Below, one piece after another: positions 40,533-48,306 of a stretch of 49,940 bases of DNA. The notes beneath the pieces were generated by a model. That model had not been told where the DNA came from, searched no databases, and saw only the letters and a list, made by a program, of their open reading frames with translations. This stretch comes from GCA-2693325 sp964011675 (GTDB lineage: Bacteria > Latescibacterota > UBA2968 > UBA8231), in the NCBI GenBank assembly GCA_964011675.1, contig CAXGPR010000022.1:1-49940 (forward strand), in the 5' to 3' direction. The position numbers and the translations under genes are program-made. Position 1 is the first letter of the stretch, and each line of letters starts with the position of its first letter.

Positions 40533-41747
40533 ATGCGAATAGAACACGTCGAAGCACTGCATATTAATCCACACCTTTGCGAACGCAACAAAGGCCACGA
40601 GGTGCGCTTTAGCGGCATAGATACGCAAACTGTTTTTCGCATCACATGCGACAACGGCGTCATTGGCTATGGCGACACGCGTGGGCACAGTGCCCTGAAT
40701 GACCAGCAGAAGGAGACCCTCCTAGGCAAGTCGCCCTTCGACTTTGTTGCAGCTGATCTCAACGTCGGTTTGATAGGGGCTCTCTACGACGCAATGGGCA
40801 AACACCTCGACGTCCCAGCGCACAAAATCATGGGACAGAAAGTGCGGGACCGCGTGCCCGTAGCAGCTTGGACGCGCCCTGCATCTCCCGAAGACTTTGC
40901 GCTAGAGATCCAGCGTGCTGCCGCAGAAGGGTACAAGTATTTCAAGATGCACACCTGCGCACATCACTGTGTCATAGAGCAAACGCGCGCTGCCGAGGAG
41001 GTTGCGCCAGACGGCTTTAAAGTCCACTACGACTTTAACCACAATCGCACAGAAACCGATACCCTGCGCATCATTGATGAGGTCGAACGCTCCTCCGTCG
41101 TCGGCATCTTAGAAGATCCCATCCGCTGGCAAAATATCGACGGCTGGCGACGGCTGCGCGAACGCACTTCTCTCCCCCTACTCATGCACGTACCCCAGCT
41201 GGGAGGCGGCGCGGAAATACTCAACGGCTGCGCAGATTTATACATGGTGGGCGAAGTCGGTATTGGCACTTCCTTTCGACGCGGTTTTGCCGCGGCAACG
41301 GCAGAGCTATCAACGGTTATACAGTTGACCGGAGGTACGCTTTCAAAAGCCTTAGCGATGCATCTGGGGGCCGTCTTACCGAATGTCTCTCACTCCGTTA
41401 ATTTAGACGATCAGTATGCCGAAGATGCCACGGGCGGTCGCTTGGAAATCGATGAGGGCAGCACCCCTGTACCGGAAGGCCCGGGATTGGGCATCGATAT
41501 TGACGAAGAGAAGTTAGCCGAGCTGGCTGCGCGTCCCAAAAGCGAACTGCCCACGCACGTCGGCGTGCTGGAACTGCCAGGCGGCAGCACCTACTACACG
41601 CCCTCTATCCCCTCTGCAGAACGCCTCAGCGGCTTCCCTGAAGGAAACGTCCGCGGCATTCGCAGCCGCGTGTGGAACGACGATGGATCAGAGGATTTCA
41701 AGGCCATCTTCCAACGAGTCCAGAGCGAAGGGACCTTCAAGGCATAG
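40533..41747 (+). CDS. Enolase-superfamily dehydratase (mandelate racemase/muconate lactonizing type)
   Basis: The 404-residue protein has the capping domain at the N terminus and a modified TIM barrel. The KxH motif YFKMHTC gives Lys138 and His140. Metal ligands are Asp167 in VHYDFNHN and Glu194 in ILEDPIRW; a third is probably the acidic or His residue near LMHVPQ (~219) or later. Members dehydrate sugar acids to 2-keto-3-deoxy acids, the substrates of DHDPS-type aldolases such as the one upstream. AAGGAG stands seven bases before ATG 40533. The C-terminal ~70 residues go beyond the barrel. Substrate is not read from sequence. Confidence 0.88.
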   Translation: MRIEHVEALHINPHLCERNKGHEVRFSGIDTQTVFRITCDNGVIGYGDTRGHSALNDQQKETLLGKSPFDFVAADLNVGLIGALYDAMGKHLDVPAHKIMGQKVRDRVPVAAWTRPASPEDFALEIQRAAAEGYKYFKMHTCAHHCVIEQTRAAEEVAPDGFKVHYDFNHNRTETDTLRIIDEVERSSVVGILEDPIRWQNIDGWRRLRERTSLPLLMHVPQLGGGAEILNGCADLYMVGEVGIGTSFRRGFAAATAELSTVIQLTGGTLSKALAMHLGAVLPNVSHSVNLDDQYAEDATGGRLEIDEGSTPVPEGPGLGIDIDEEKLAELAARPKSELPTHVGVLELPGGSTYYTPSIPSAERLSGFPEGNVRGIRSRVWNDDGSEDFKAIFQRVQSEGTFKA

Positions 41748-41756
41748 TCTATTGGG

Positions 41757-41785
41757 GCGCCCCCGTTCAGCCTGGACGGGGGCGC
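41757..41785. terminator. GC-rich hairpin between convergent genes
   Basis: GCGCCCCCGT at 41757-41766 pairs perfectly with ACGGGGGCGC at 41776-41785 around a nine-base loop. It stands between the plus-strand dehydratase stop and the minus-strand menA stop, touching the latter. No T-run follows on either side, so it would slow or cap transcripts without being a classical intrinsic terminator. Confidence 0.55.
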
Positions 41786-42684
41786 TACCCCATCAAAACA
41801 AAGTCGATCAACAGACCAGCATAGGTCAGATAAGCCGCCTGCTGCAAACTCTTCTTGTAAGCGCTCAGCGATGGTATATTGCGATAGTCAGCCCGACTGT
41901 CATAGCGACGCGTAACGTACATAGGCAAGGCCGGCGCTAATGCCGCCAAGAACATTGCAGATAGCCCGTATGATCCGCTGAGAAATAGCAGACCACACCA
42001 GACACGCGAAGTGATCTGTATCCCCCATACAATCCGTCTAACCCTCCCGGATCCCACCCAGACCGTGAGCGTTTTCTTGCCATTGTCTCGGTCTGCAGGT
42101 TCGTGTTTTAGACCGCTAACAAGCGCACCAACCAAGCCATATAGAAAGATGGGCACCAAAAGCAAAAACTCCTCGTAGTCCCATTCTACACGCAGGGCCG
42201 CATAGCCAATCAACGGCATCACTCCACCTAAGCCCGCCGCTTCCAGCAATTCCCCACCCCCTCGATAGTTTAGCCTCAGCGGGGCAAAGCTATATGCCCA
42301 CAGCAGCAACAGACCAACTGCCGCTAGCAGTACAACGTAAGGATGTCCCATATACCAAAGTCCCCCAGCACTGAGCAGGGTTCCAAGACCAGTCAGCAAA
42401 CCGGCACGCGCTACGTGCTGTGGATCCAGCATCCCCTCGACGAGGACACGCTTGTCAAAAAGCTCAGGATAAGTATTTGCGTGATGTAAATCGGCCTGAT
42501 AATCGGCATAGTCGTTCAGCAGAACGATGGTCCACTGCATGCATACGGCAAGGCATAGAGCCAATACTAGGACAACCCAGGACTGATCGAATCCTGGTTG
42601 ATAGCCGAGACTCAACCCGACTAAAACGGGCAACAGGACCTTGGGCAAGGCCTGCAGCTTGACAGCAACTAACCAGCGGTTCAC
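41785..42684 (-). CDS. menA: UbiA-family prenyltransferase, probably 1,4-dihydroxy-2-naphthoate prenyltransferase
   Basis: The 299-residue protein has about eight membrane helices. The first Asp-rich prenyl-diphosphate motif is LLNDYADYQAD (residues ~55-65), the form typical of MenA; the second is EPADRDNGKKTLTVWVG. MenA joins a polyprenyl chain to dihydroxynaphthoate in the menaquinone pathway, so this organism probably uses menaquinone. Other UbiA-family roles are possible because no other men gene is seen here. It is transcribed alone, convergent with the dehydratase and divergent from the hypothetical gene at 42718 across a 33-base gap. Confidence 0.85.
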   Translation of the reverse strand: MNRWLVAVKLQALPKVLLPVLVGLSLGYQPGFDQSWVVLVLALCLAVCMQWTIVLLNDYADYQADLHHANTYPELFDKRVLVEGMLDPQHVARAGLLTGLGTLLSAGGLWYMGHPYVVLLAAVGLLLLWAYSFAPLRLNYRGGGELLEAAGLGGVMPLIGYAALRVEWDYEEFLLLVPIFLYGLVGALVSGLKHEPADRDNGKKTLTVWVGSGRVRRIVWGIQITSRVWCGLLFLSGSYGLSAMFLAALAPALPMYVTRRYDSRADYRNIPSLSAYKKSLQQAAYLTYAGLLIDFVLMG

Positions 42685-42717
42685 TTTAACCTACATCTCT
42701 TTAAATAATGACTTAGT

Positions 42718-43443
42718 ATGGTACGGTCCAGCGAGCTATATACCATTTCCTATGCCCGCAGTGCGGCCCCTTTTTTTTCCCTCTCACCCAGTCGCCGTGA
42801 CGCTACGTCCTGCGCAGAAATCTGTGCATTGCTACTGACCGAGGATGAAACCGATACTATTCTTGGTCGCTCTTTTGCGCAAGGTATACGCGCGGTTGAA
42901 GAAAATCTACGTGCGCATTTCCCCAATAACATTTACGCGGACTTAGACTATCTAGCCCAGTCTCTTCTGCAAGAGGCTCGGGGCCAAACGAACCCATCCA
43001 CCTACCTAGAAGAAAGCTTTTCATTGACGGCAGACCTCTTCCAGTTATACGGCTGTCATTCCCCCATTCACTTTCGCTACGCCCACGATTTCCTCTACGG
43101 ATTTGACTGGGTCCGCTGGGTCCAAAAAATGCCGACTCAACGAAGGAACACCGGTCCCTTTGACCAATTCTTTTTGCACTATTTAAAAGGGCGAGCCAAT
43201 GAACTGCTGTCCCTCATTGCCGATGACGATGCGACCTACCCACGCTTAGAGACCAACAGAGACCGCAATCCCTTTCTCTTTTCCCGCGGTCCGAGTGATG
43301 AGACGCGACTCCATCAATCTCTAGCCGATGACGGGCTTATACCAGTAAAGGCATGGTGTACTCAAAGCGTACCCCAATGCGCATACGATTACAGCGCTCT
43401 ACGCGAAGAACGGGCTCAACAGCTGCGCATAGATTATGGGTAA
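42718..43443 (+). CDS. Conserved-looking hypothetical protein, start uncertain
   Basis: The family is not identified. The 241-residue frame is soluble, rich in aromatic residues in the middle (HFRYAHDFLYGFDWVRWVQK) and acidic and basic residues elsewhere; EENLRAHFPNNIYADLDYL near residue 60 looks like a conserved core. The first ~37 residues, up to the codon at 42829, have a different character (many Ser, Arg, Pro and Phe), and no ribosome binding site is seen at 42718. A run of eight T at 42771-42778 lies in this stretch and could hide a frameshift. Its end overlaps the YbaK-like gene by 8 bases, so expression is coupled. Confidence 0.6.
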   Translation: MVRSSELYTISYARSAAPFFSLSPSRRDATSCAEICALLLTEDETDTILGRSFAQGIRAVEENLRAHFPNNIYADLDYLAQSLLQEARGQTNPSTYLEESFSLTADLFQLYGCHSPIHFRYAHDFLYGFDWVRWVQKMPTQRRNTGPFDQFFLHYLKGRANELLSLIADDDATYPRLETNRDRNPFLFSRGPSDETRLHQSLADDGLIPVKAWCTQSVPQCAYDYSALREERAQQLRIDYG

Positions 43444-43942
43444 AAAAGATAAAACACCAGTCACACCCGCCCTGCGTGCGCTCAGAGCAAGCGGCGTCGA
43501 GTTTGAAGAACGCCTCTATTCGTACGTTGAACACGGCGGTGCCCAACACGCCGCCCAGTGCTTGGGTATTGATCTATACTCTGCGATAAAGACGCTCGTA
43601 TTTGAAGACGAAAATAAACGACCGCTGCTCGTGCTGATGCACGGTGATCACGACGTAGCCGTTGGCCTCTTGGCGCGGGCTACTGAAACCAAACGAGCCG
43701 ATACATGCGCACCGGAGAAAGCAACCAAGCACACGGGCTACCTCGTCGGTGGCACCTCTCCCTTCGGCACGCGCAGCACAATGCCCATTTATGCCGAAGA
43801 GAGTATACGAACTCTATCCCGTATTCATGTCAATGGGGGAAAACGCGGTTTTTTAGTCGGACTGACCCCGGATGCCTTGGATGAGGTGCTCCATCCTCAA
43901 TACGTAACGGTACGCGCTTCGACCCAGCCCCCTATCAGGTGA
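43436..43942 (+). CDS. ybaK: YbaK/EbsC-type aminoacyl-tRNA deacylase
   Basis: The 168-residue protein has the YbaK fold. Marks are a basic N terminus with PALRALRASGVEFEERLYSYV, the active-site neighbourhood LVLMHGDHDVAV, the ATKHTGYLVGGTSPFGTR glycine-rich loop that closes the pocket, and the C-terminal GGKRGFLVGLTPDAL. YbaK edits Cys-tRNA-Pro, and related members act on other misacylated tRNAs. The start ATG 43436 overlaps the stop of the upstream hypothetical gene by 8 bases. It lies 10 bases before nudC, which continues the same strand. The exact tRNA specificity is not read from sequence. Confidence 0.87.
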   Translation: MGKKDKTPVTPALRALRASGVEFEERLYSYVEHGGAQHAAQCLGIDLYSAIKTLVFEDENKRPLLVLMHGDHDVAVGLLARATETKRADTCAPEKATKHTGYLVGGTSPFGTRSTMPIYAEESIRTLSRIHVNGGKRGFLVGLTPDALDEVLHPQYVTVRASTQPPIR

Positions 43943-43952
43943 ATCAGAGATC

Positions 43953-44774
43953 ATGGAACAGTTCATACCGGAAGTTATACCTCCAACTTCACCCCCCACA
44001 ACTGCCCGCTGCTTTGCTTTTTGCGCGGACGATTTGCTCGTACACGCATCAGCTGGACAGGTAGGTGTACCAACGCGTAAACTGCTTGCGCAGGCTGGGA
44101 TCAACGGAGAGCGCGAGTTTTACCTCGGCTCTGATATGCACTACGGACCCTGCTTTGCGGTGGAACTAGGAGCTGACTATACGCCACCAGACGGATTCCA
44201 GCTACACGGACTGCGCGACTTGGCGAGTCCGTTAGGCGATTTGCTTTTTTCCATTGGCGGGCGCGCGGTGCAGATCATTAATTGGGCGCGAACGCACCGC
44301 TACTGCGGACGCTGCGGCACGGAAACGCAAAGCGCCCCCACTGCACGGGCTCAAGTATGTCCAGCGTGTGGGCTGACGGCCTTTCCACGCCTTTCACCCG
44401 CCATTATTGTCCGCATACGGCGCGACGACCAAATTTTACTAGCGCGCAACCACCGCTTTCCCCCCGGCCGCTTCAGCATATTAGCGGGCTTTGTCGAACC
44501 GGGTGAAACGCTTGAGGAAGCCGTGGTGCGGGAGGTGCGCGAAGAAGTGGGGATTCGGGTGCGCAATATCCAGTATGTCAGCTCCCAACCTTGGCCATTT
44601 CCCAATTCACTCATGCTCGGATTCACCGCCGAATACGCCGAAGGAGAATTAGACGTAGACGGAGACGAGCTAGTCGAAGCGCACTGGTTTTCACCCGACG
44701 ACCTGCCCGATCTACCGCCCACCATTAGCATCGCACGCAAAATGATTGACCAATTTCTGGAGAGCGTGGCATGA
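43953..44774 (+). CDS. nudC: NADH/NAD pyrophosphatase (or NAD-RNA decapping enzyme) NudC
   Basis: The 273-residue protein has an N-terminal domain, then a zinc ribbon with Cys118, Cys121, Cys136 and Cys139, then a Nudix domain. The Nudix box begins GFVEPGETLEEAVVREVREE at about 179-198. The diagnostic motif of NudC, SQPWPFPNSLM, is present just after. It cleaves NADH or NAD caps on RNA. It overlaps nth by 4 bases (ATGA), so both belong to one plus-strand group with ybaK. Length and motif order are typical. Confidence 0.95.
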   Translation: MEQFIPEVIPPTSPPTTARCFAFCADDLLVHASAGQVGVPTRKLLAQAGINGEREFYLGSDMHYGPCFAVELGADYTPPDGFQLHGLRDLASPLGDLLFSIGGRAVQIINWARTHRYCGRCGTETQSAPTARAQVCPACGLTAFPRLSPAIIVRIRRDDQILLARNHRFPPGRFSILAGFVEPGETLEEAVVREVREEVGIRVRNIQYVSSQPWPFPNSLMLGFTAEYAEGELDVDGDELVEAHWFSPDDLPDLPPTISIARKMIDQFLESVA

Positions 44775-45403
44775 AAAAAGCAGACAAAATACCCCTAATA
44801 TTGGAAACGCTGCAAGCGCTCTATCCCGAGCCGGAGATCCCTCTCAACAGTAGCAGTCCCTTTACGCATCTGGTGGCCGTCCTGCTCTCGGCCCAGTGCA
44901 CCGACGCACGCGTGAATACCGTGACCCCAACCCTTTTTGACCAAGCCAATACGGCAAATAAAATGACCGAGATATCCGTCCGCACCATTGCCGACATTAT
45001 TCGTCCCTGCGGTTTAGCGCCGCGCAAATCGCAGGCCATAGCCGACCTGTCGCAGATTCTAGTCGATCGGTATGACGGTCAGGTACCTGCAGATATGGCC
45101 GCGCTCGAATCCCTACCCGGCGTAGGACATAAAACGGCCCAGGTCGTCATGGCCCAGTGTTTCGGCCTGCCTACCTTCCCCGTTGATACACACATCCATC
45201 GCCTTATCTACCGCTGGGGGCTGTCCAACGGCAAGAGCGTCGAGCAGACGGAGCGCGACTGTAAGCGTCTCTTTCCCGAAGAACGCTGGAACGATCTGCA
45301 TCTGCAGATCATTTACTTTGGCCGTCAGTATTGCCCCGCGCGTGGGCACGCCTGGAGAACCTGTCCTCTGTGCAGCAAAATCGGACAAAAAAACCGGATG
45401 TAA
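44771..45403 (+). CDS. nth: Endonuclease III-like DNA glycosylase
   Basis: Nth removes oxidised pyrimidines and nicks the abasic site. The 210-residue protein has the helix-hairpin-helix LPGVGHKTAQVVMAQ with the catalytic lysine, and the catalytic Asp in FPVDTHIHRL. The C terminus has three cysteines, in YCPARGHAWRTCPLC, rather than the four (C-x6-C-x2-C-x5-C) of the iron-sulfur cluster of E. coli Nth; the spacing is also unlike it. Forms with such a shortened or absent cluster exist in several groups. It starts in an ATGA overlap with nudC. Confidence 0.92.
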   Translation: MKKADKIPLILETLQALYPEPEIPLNSSSPFTHLVAVLLSAQCTDARVNTVTPTLFDQANTANKMTEISVRTIADIIRPCGLAPRKSQAIADLSQILVDRYDGQVPADMAALESLPGVGHKTAQVVMAQCFGLPTFPVDTHIHRLIYRWGLSNGKSVEQTERDCKRLFPEERWNDLHLQIIYFGRQYCPARGHAWRTCPLCSKIGQKNRM

Positions 45404-45453
45404 TGGTCTCTACATTATGCCCCTACCACGTGTAAGCAGTTAACATTCGCCGT

Positions 45454-45482
45454 TTGAGATATACTCCATTTTTAGTTACCAT
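45454..45482 (+). promoter_or_regulatory. Possible promoter upstream of the DUF6785 gene
   Basis: TTGAGA at 45454-45459 and TACCAT at 45477-45482 are spaced 17 bases apart, five and four matches to the usual -35 and -10 boxes. They lie in the 116-base gap before ATG 45520, with a T-rich stretch between. This is sequence resemblance only. Confidence 0.35.
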
Positions 45483-45519
45483 GTTTTAGTCTTGTATCAC
45501 CGTCTAACTTTGGAAAGAA

Positions 45520-47460
45520 ATGAGCGAATTAAATTCGAGAACGGGCGTCAGCCTGCGCGCTGTCCTTACCGGCGTCTTTTTTGTCCTCGCTATAAGCCTA
45601 ATCAGCCCTTGGGCGATCCTGATGGTTCAGGGCTCCCAGCTGACGAGTAACGCCATTCCCATTATTGCCGTAGCTCTGCTCTTTATCGTGACCATCGTGG
45701 CGATGCCGCTGCTCCGCTCGCTGGGCAAAACCTTTGCATTCAATCGCGAAGAGCTTATCACGATATACGTGATGATGCTGGTCGGCTCTGTCGTAGTTAC
45801 CACGGGCTTTACTGGCTCTTTCCTGTCGGTTATAACGGGCGCCATGTACTACGCCACGCCCGAAAATGAATGGACAGAGCTCTTTCTACCCTATATTCAT
45901 CCTCTGCTGGCCCCAACGGATCCTGAAGCGGTCCGCTTCTTTTACGAGGGATTGCCCAAGGGGATGCCCGTTCCCTGGGATGCCTGGGCAACGCCACTGG
46001 TAACTTGGCTCGTATTTATCCTCGCTTTTTATTTTCTAATTCTCTGCCTGGGAGTTTTGCTGCGAGGACAGTGGGTGGAAAACGAGCGTCTCGTATTTCC
46101 GCTAACAAGGTTGCCCTTGTCCATGATAGAAGAACCCGAAGGGGAAAGCCTATTTGCTAACCTTTACCGGAACCGACTACTGTGGGTCGGCTTTCTCATA
46201 CCGCTCATTCTTCAATCCTGGAATTCGCTCAACTTTTACCACGATGCTTTCCAACGCATTGCACTCAACGGACAAATCGTCCTCATTCCCGGAGAGCTTG
46301 CACTACCCTACCGTTTTAACTTACCCATCATGGGGCTGGCCTACTTGATGCCGCTGAACGTCGCTTTCAGCATCTGGTTCTTTTTTCTGTTGGGTACTTT
46401 GCAAAGTTGGGGATTTGCACGCATTGGCGTTGCGATTAAAGGGGGCGGCGATATATGGACCTCGGGCGGCGCGCACACTGCCCTTTCGCACCAAATGGCT
46501 GGCGGTTTCTTTGCACTAGCCGTCTTTGTGCTCTGGACTGCGCGCCCGCACATTCGCCGCCTGTGGGAACTGGCTAAACGGGGCGACAACGACGAGCGAG
46601 AAATCCTCTCGCCTCGCTTGGCGTTTGCAGGACTGATTGGCAGTGTACTATTTATAGTCGCTTGGTTGAGCACGACCGGTCTCGATGTGCCCATTGCCCT
46701 CTTGCTCGTCCTCGGTGCCATTCTGACGTTTGTCGCTCTCTCCCGTATCGTATGTGAAGCCGGCATTCCCGGTGCGCAAATGCCCATGGCGCCCCAAGCC
46801 TTTATAACTCGCGGCTTTGGCCCCGAGGGCTTGGGGTTGGGCAATATGACGGGCTTAGGCTACAGCACAGTGTGGCTGGGTGAGACGGCCGCCAACATGA
46901 TGAACGCCATTATGCATTCGCTCAAGCTGGTATCCGGTAAAGAGAGTCCCTCTCGGCGTCTTCCCTGGGCTATTTTCTTGGCAATTATCGTCGGTTTAAT
47001 TGGATCGGTTTGGGTCACTATGGAAATGGCCTATACCTACGGCGGCATTAATCTGCACAACTGGTACTATAACGGAGCTCCGCGCTGGCCGTTCAACTAC
47101 ATGACCTCCGTCTACAATATGCCCGATGCCGATGTGGCGGCGCGCTTTGGTTTTACCGGCGGCGGAGCGGCCTTTATGCTGGCGCTGCTCTACCTACGCC
47201 AGCGATTTCTATGGTGGCCCCTCCATCCCATCGGCTTTCCCATTGCCAATACCTTTACCATAATGTCGTACGGCTGGATGGCCATCTTTATGGCATGGAT
47301 GTTTAAGGCCACAATTCTGCGCTATGGAGGGGTACGCCTCTACAGGCTCATGGTGCCTTTCTTCCTCGGACTAGCGCTGGGTGAATTTTCCACCGCCGTG
47401 CTTTGGGTATTTATAGATGGTGCCTTTGGTGTACAGGGCAATATGATCTTCAACTTCTAA
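45520..47460 (+). CDS. DUF6785-family multi-pass membrane protein
   Basis: This 646-residue protein has about 14 hydrophobic segments, with a long polar region around residues 110-160. It resembles large uncharacterised membrane proteins (DUF6785/DUF6784) common in Poribacteria, Armatimonadota and PVC bacteria, which look related to oligopeptide transporters. Visible stretches are MQLTSNAIPII-like QGSQLTSNAIPIIAVALL, then LGNMTGLGYSTVWLGETAAN and WWPLHPIGFPIANTFTIMSY near the end. A transport role is likely but substrate is unknown. GGAAAGAA precedes ATG 45520. It is followed 20 bases later by the creatininase gene, so the two probably share a transcript. Confidence 0.75.
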   Translation: MSELNSRTGVSLRAVLTGVFFVLAISLISPWAILMVQGSQLTSNAIPIIAVALLFIVTIVAMPLLRSLGKTFAFNREELITIYVMMLVGSVVVTTGFTGSFLSVITGAMYYATPENEWTELFLPYIHPLLAPTDPEAVRFFYEGLPKGMPVPWDAWATPLVTWLVFILAFYFLILCLGVLLRGQWVENERLVFPLTRLPLSMIEEPEGESLFANLYRNRLLWVGFLIPLILQSWNSLNFYHDAFQRIALNGQIVLIPGELALPYRFNLPIMGLAYLMPLNVAFSIWFFFLLGTLQSWGFARIGVAIKGGGDIWTSGGAHTALSHQMAGGFFALAVFVLWTARPHIRRLWELAKRGDNDEREILSPRLAFAGLIGSVLFIVAWLSTTGLDVPIALLLVLGAILTFVALSRIVCEAGIPGAQMPMAPQAFITRGFGPEGLGLGNMTGLGYSTVWLGETAANMMNAIMHSLKLVSGKESPSRRLPWAIFLAIIVGLIGSVWVTMEMAYTYGGINLHNWYYNGAPRWPFNYMTSVYNMPDADVAARFGFTGGGAAFMLALLYLRQRFLWWPLHPIGFPIANTFTIMSYGWMAIFMAWMFKATILRYGGVRLYRLMVPFFLGLALGEFSTAVLWVFIDGAFGVQGNMIFNF

Positions 47461-47480
47461 CCTGAAGGGGGCAGGTCTCC

Positions 47481-48299
47481 ATGCGCGCACGTGAAGAATA
47501 TCGCTATAATAGGCTGACCTGGGCCGAAATGAACGAGGCCATCGGCGAGCAAAAGTTGATCCTCCTGCCCACTGGATCGACTGAGCAGCACGGCCGCCAT
47601 CTGCCGCTTGATACAGACGTTTTTCTCGCCGAGTCCGTCTGCCTGGAGATAGGACGCCGCAGGCCCGAGAGCGTGCTCGTCCTCCCTCCCATTGCCTATG
47701 GGCTCAACATGCACCACATCGACTTCCCCGGCACCATTCACATAGAGCCCGAAGTCTTCATCAATTTCTGCGTAAATATCACCAAGTCCGTCGCTTATCA
47801 CGGATTTGAAAAAATCTTATTGATCAACGGCCACGGGTCTAATGCGCCTCTAATCGATTTAATCGCGCGTAAGACCACTCTGGCAACAGACTCGCTGTGC
47901 TTTGCCTGCAGTTATCCCAGCTTTCTTTGGGAAAAATTTGAGGAAGTGCGCGAATCGGAGATTGCAGCACACGCCGACGAATTTGAGACCTCGCTCTATC
48001 TGCATTTGGCGCCCGAGCGGGTCCAGATGGACAAATCGGAAAAGGGCGACGACCGCATGGGCCGCTATGTGAGTTCGGATTCGACTTCATCGTATATACG
48101 CTTTAACGACTATTGGGGACGTTGGACTCAGCTCGGCGTGCACGGCGACCCAACGGTGGCTACTGCGGAGAAGGGGCGCATCATATTCGAGGCCGCCGTA
48201 GAAGGCCTAATCGAAGCCGTAGACGAACTGCGCGCCTGGCCGATTGAAAAGCGGACCGACATGCACGAAGGCCCCGTACAAAAACACATCCGATGGTGA
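47481..48299 (+). CDS. Creatininase family protein
   Basis: The 272-residue protein has the two-metal site of creatininases: Glu in PTGSTEQHGRHLPLDTD with His and Asp following, His in INGHGSNAPLID, and Glu/His in AAHADEFETSLYLHL. Members hydrolyse small cyclic amides such as creatinine, and some hydrolyse mycofactocin precursors or act on formamides. The C-terminal ~60 residues are less conserved. It sits between the DUF6785 membrane protein and the ceramidase-like gene, with a seven-base gap to the latter. The substrate could be a small amide imported by the upstream protein, but this is inference. Confidence 0.9.
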   Translation: MRAREEYRYNRLTWAEMNEAIGEQKLILLPTGSTEQHGRHLPLDTDVFLAESVCLEIGRRRPESVLVLPPIAYGLNMHHIDFPGTIHIEPEVFINFCVNITKSVAYHGFEKILLINGHGSNAPLIDLIARKTTLATDSLCFACSYPSFLWEKFEEVRESEIAAHADEFETSLYLHLAPERVQMDKSEKGDDRMGRYVSSDSTSSYIRFNDYWGRWTQLGVHGDPTVATAEKGRIIFEAAVEGLIEAVDELRAWPIEKRTDMHEGPVQKHIRW

Positions 48300-48306
48300 G
48301 GCACTC

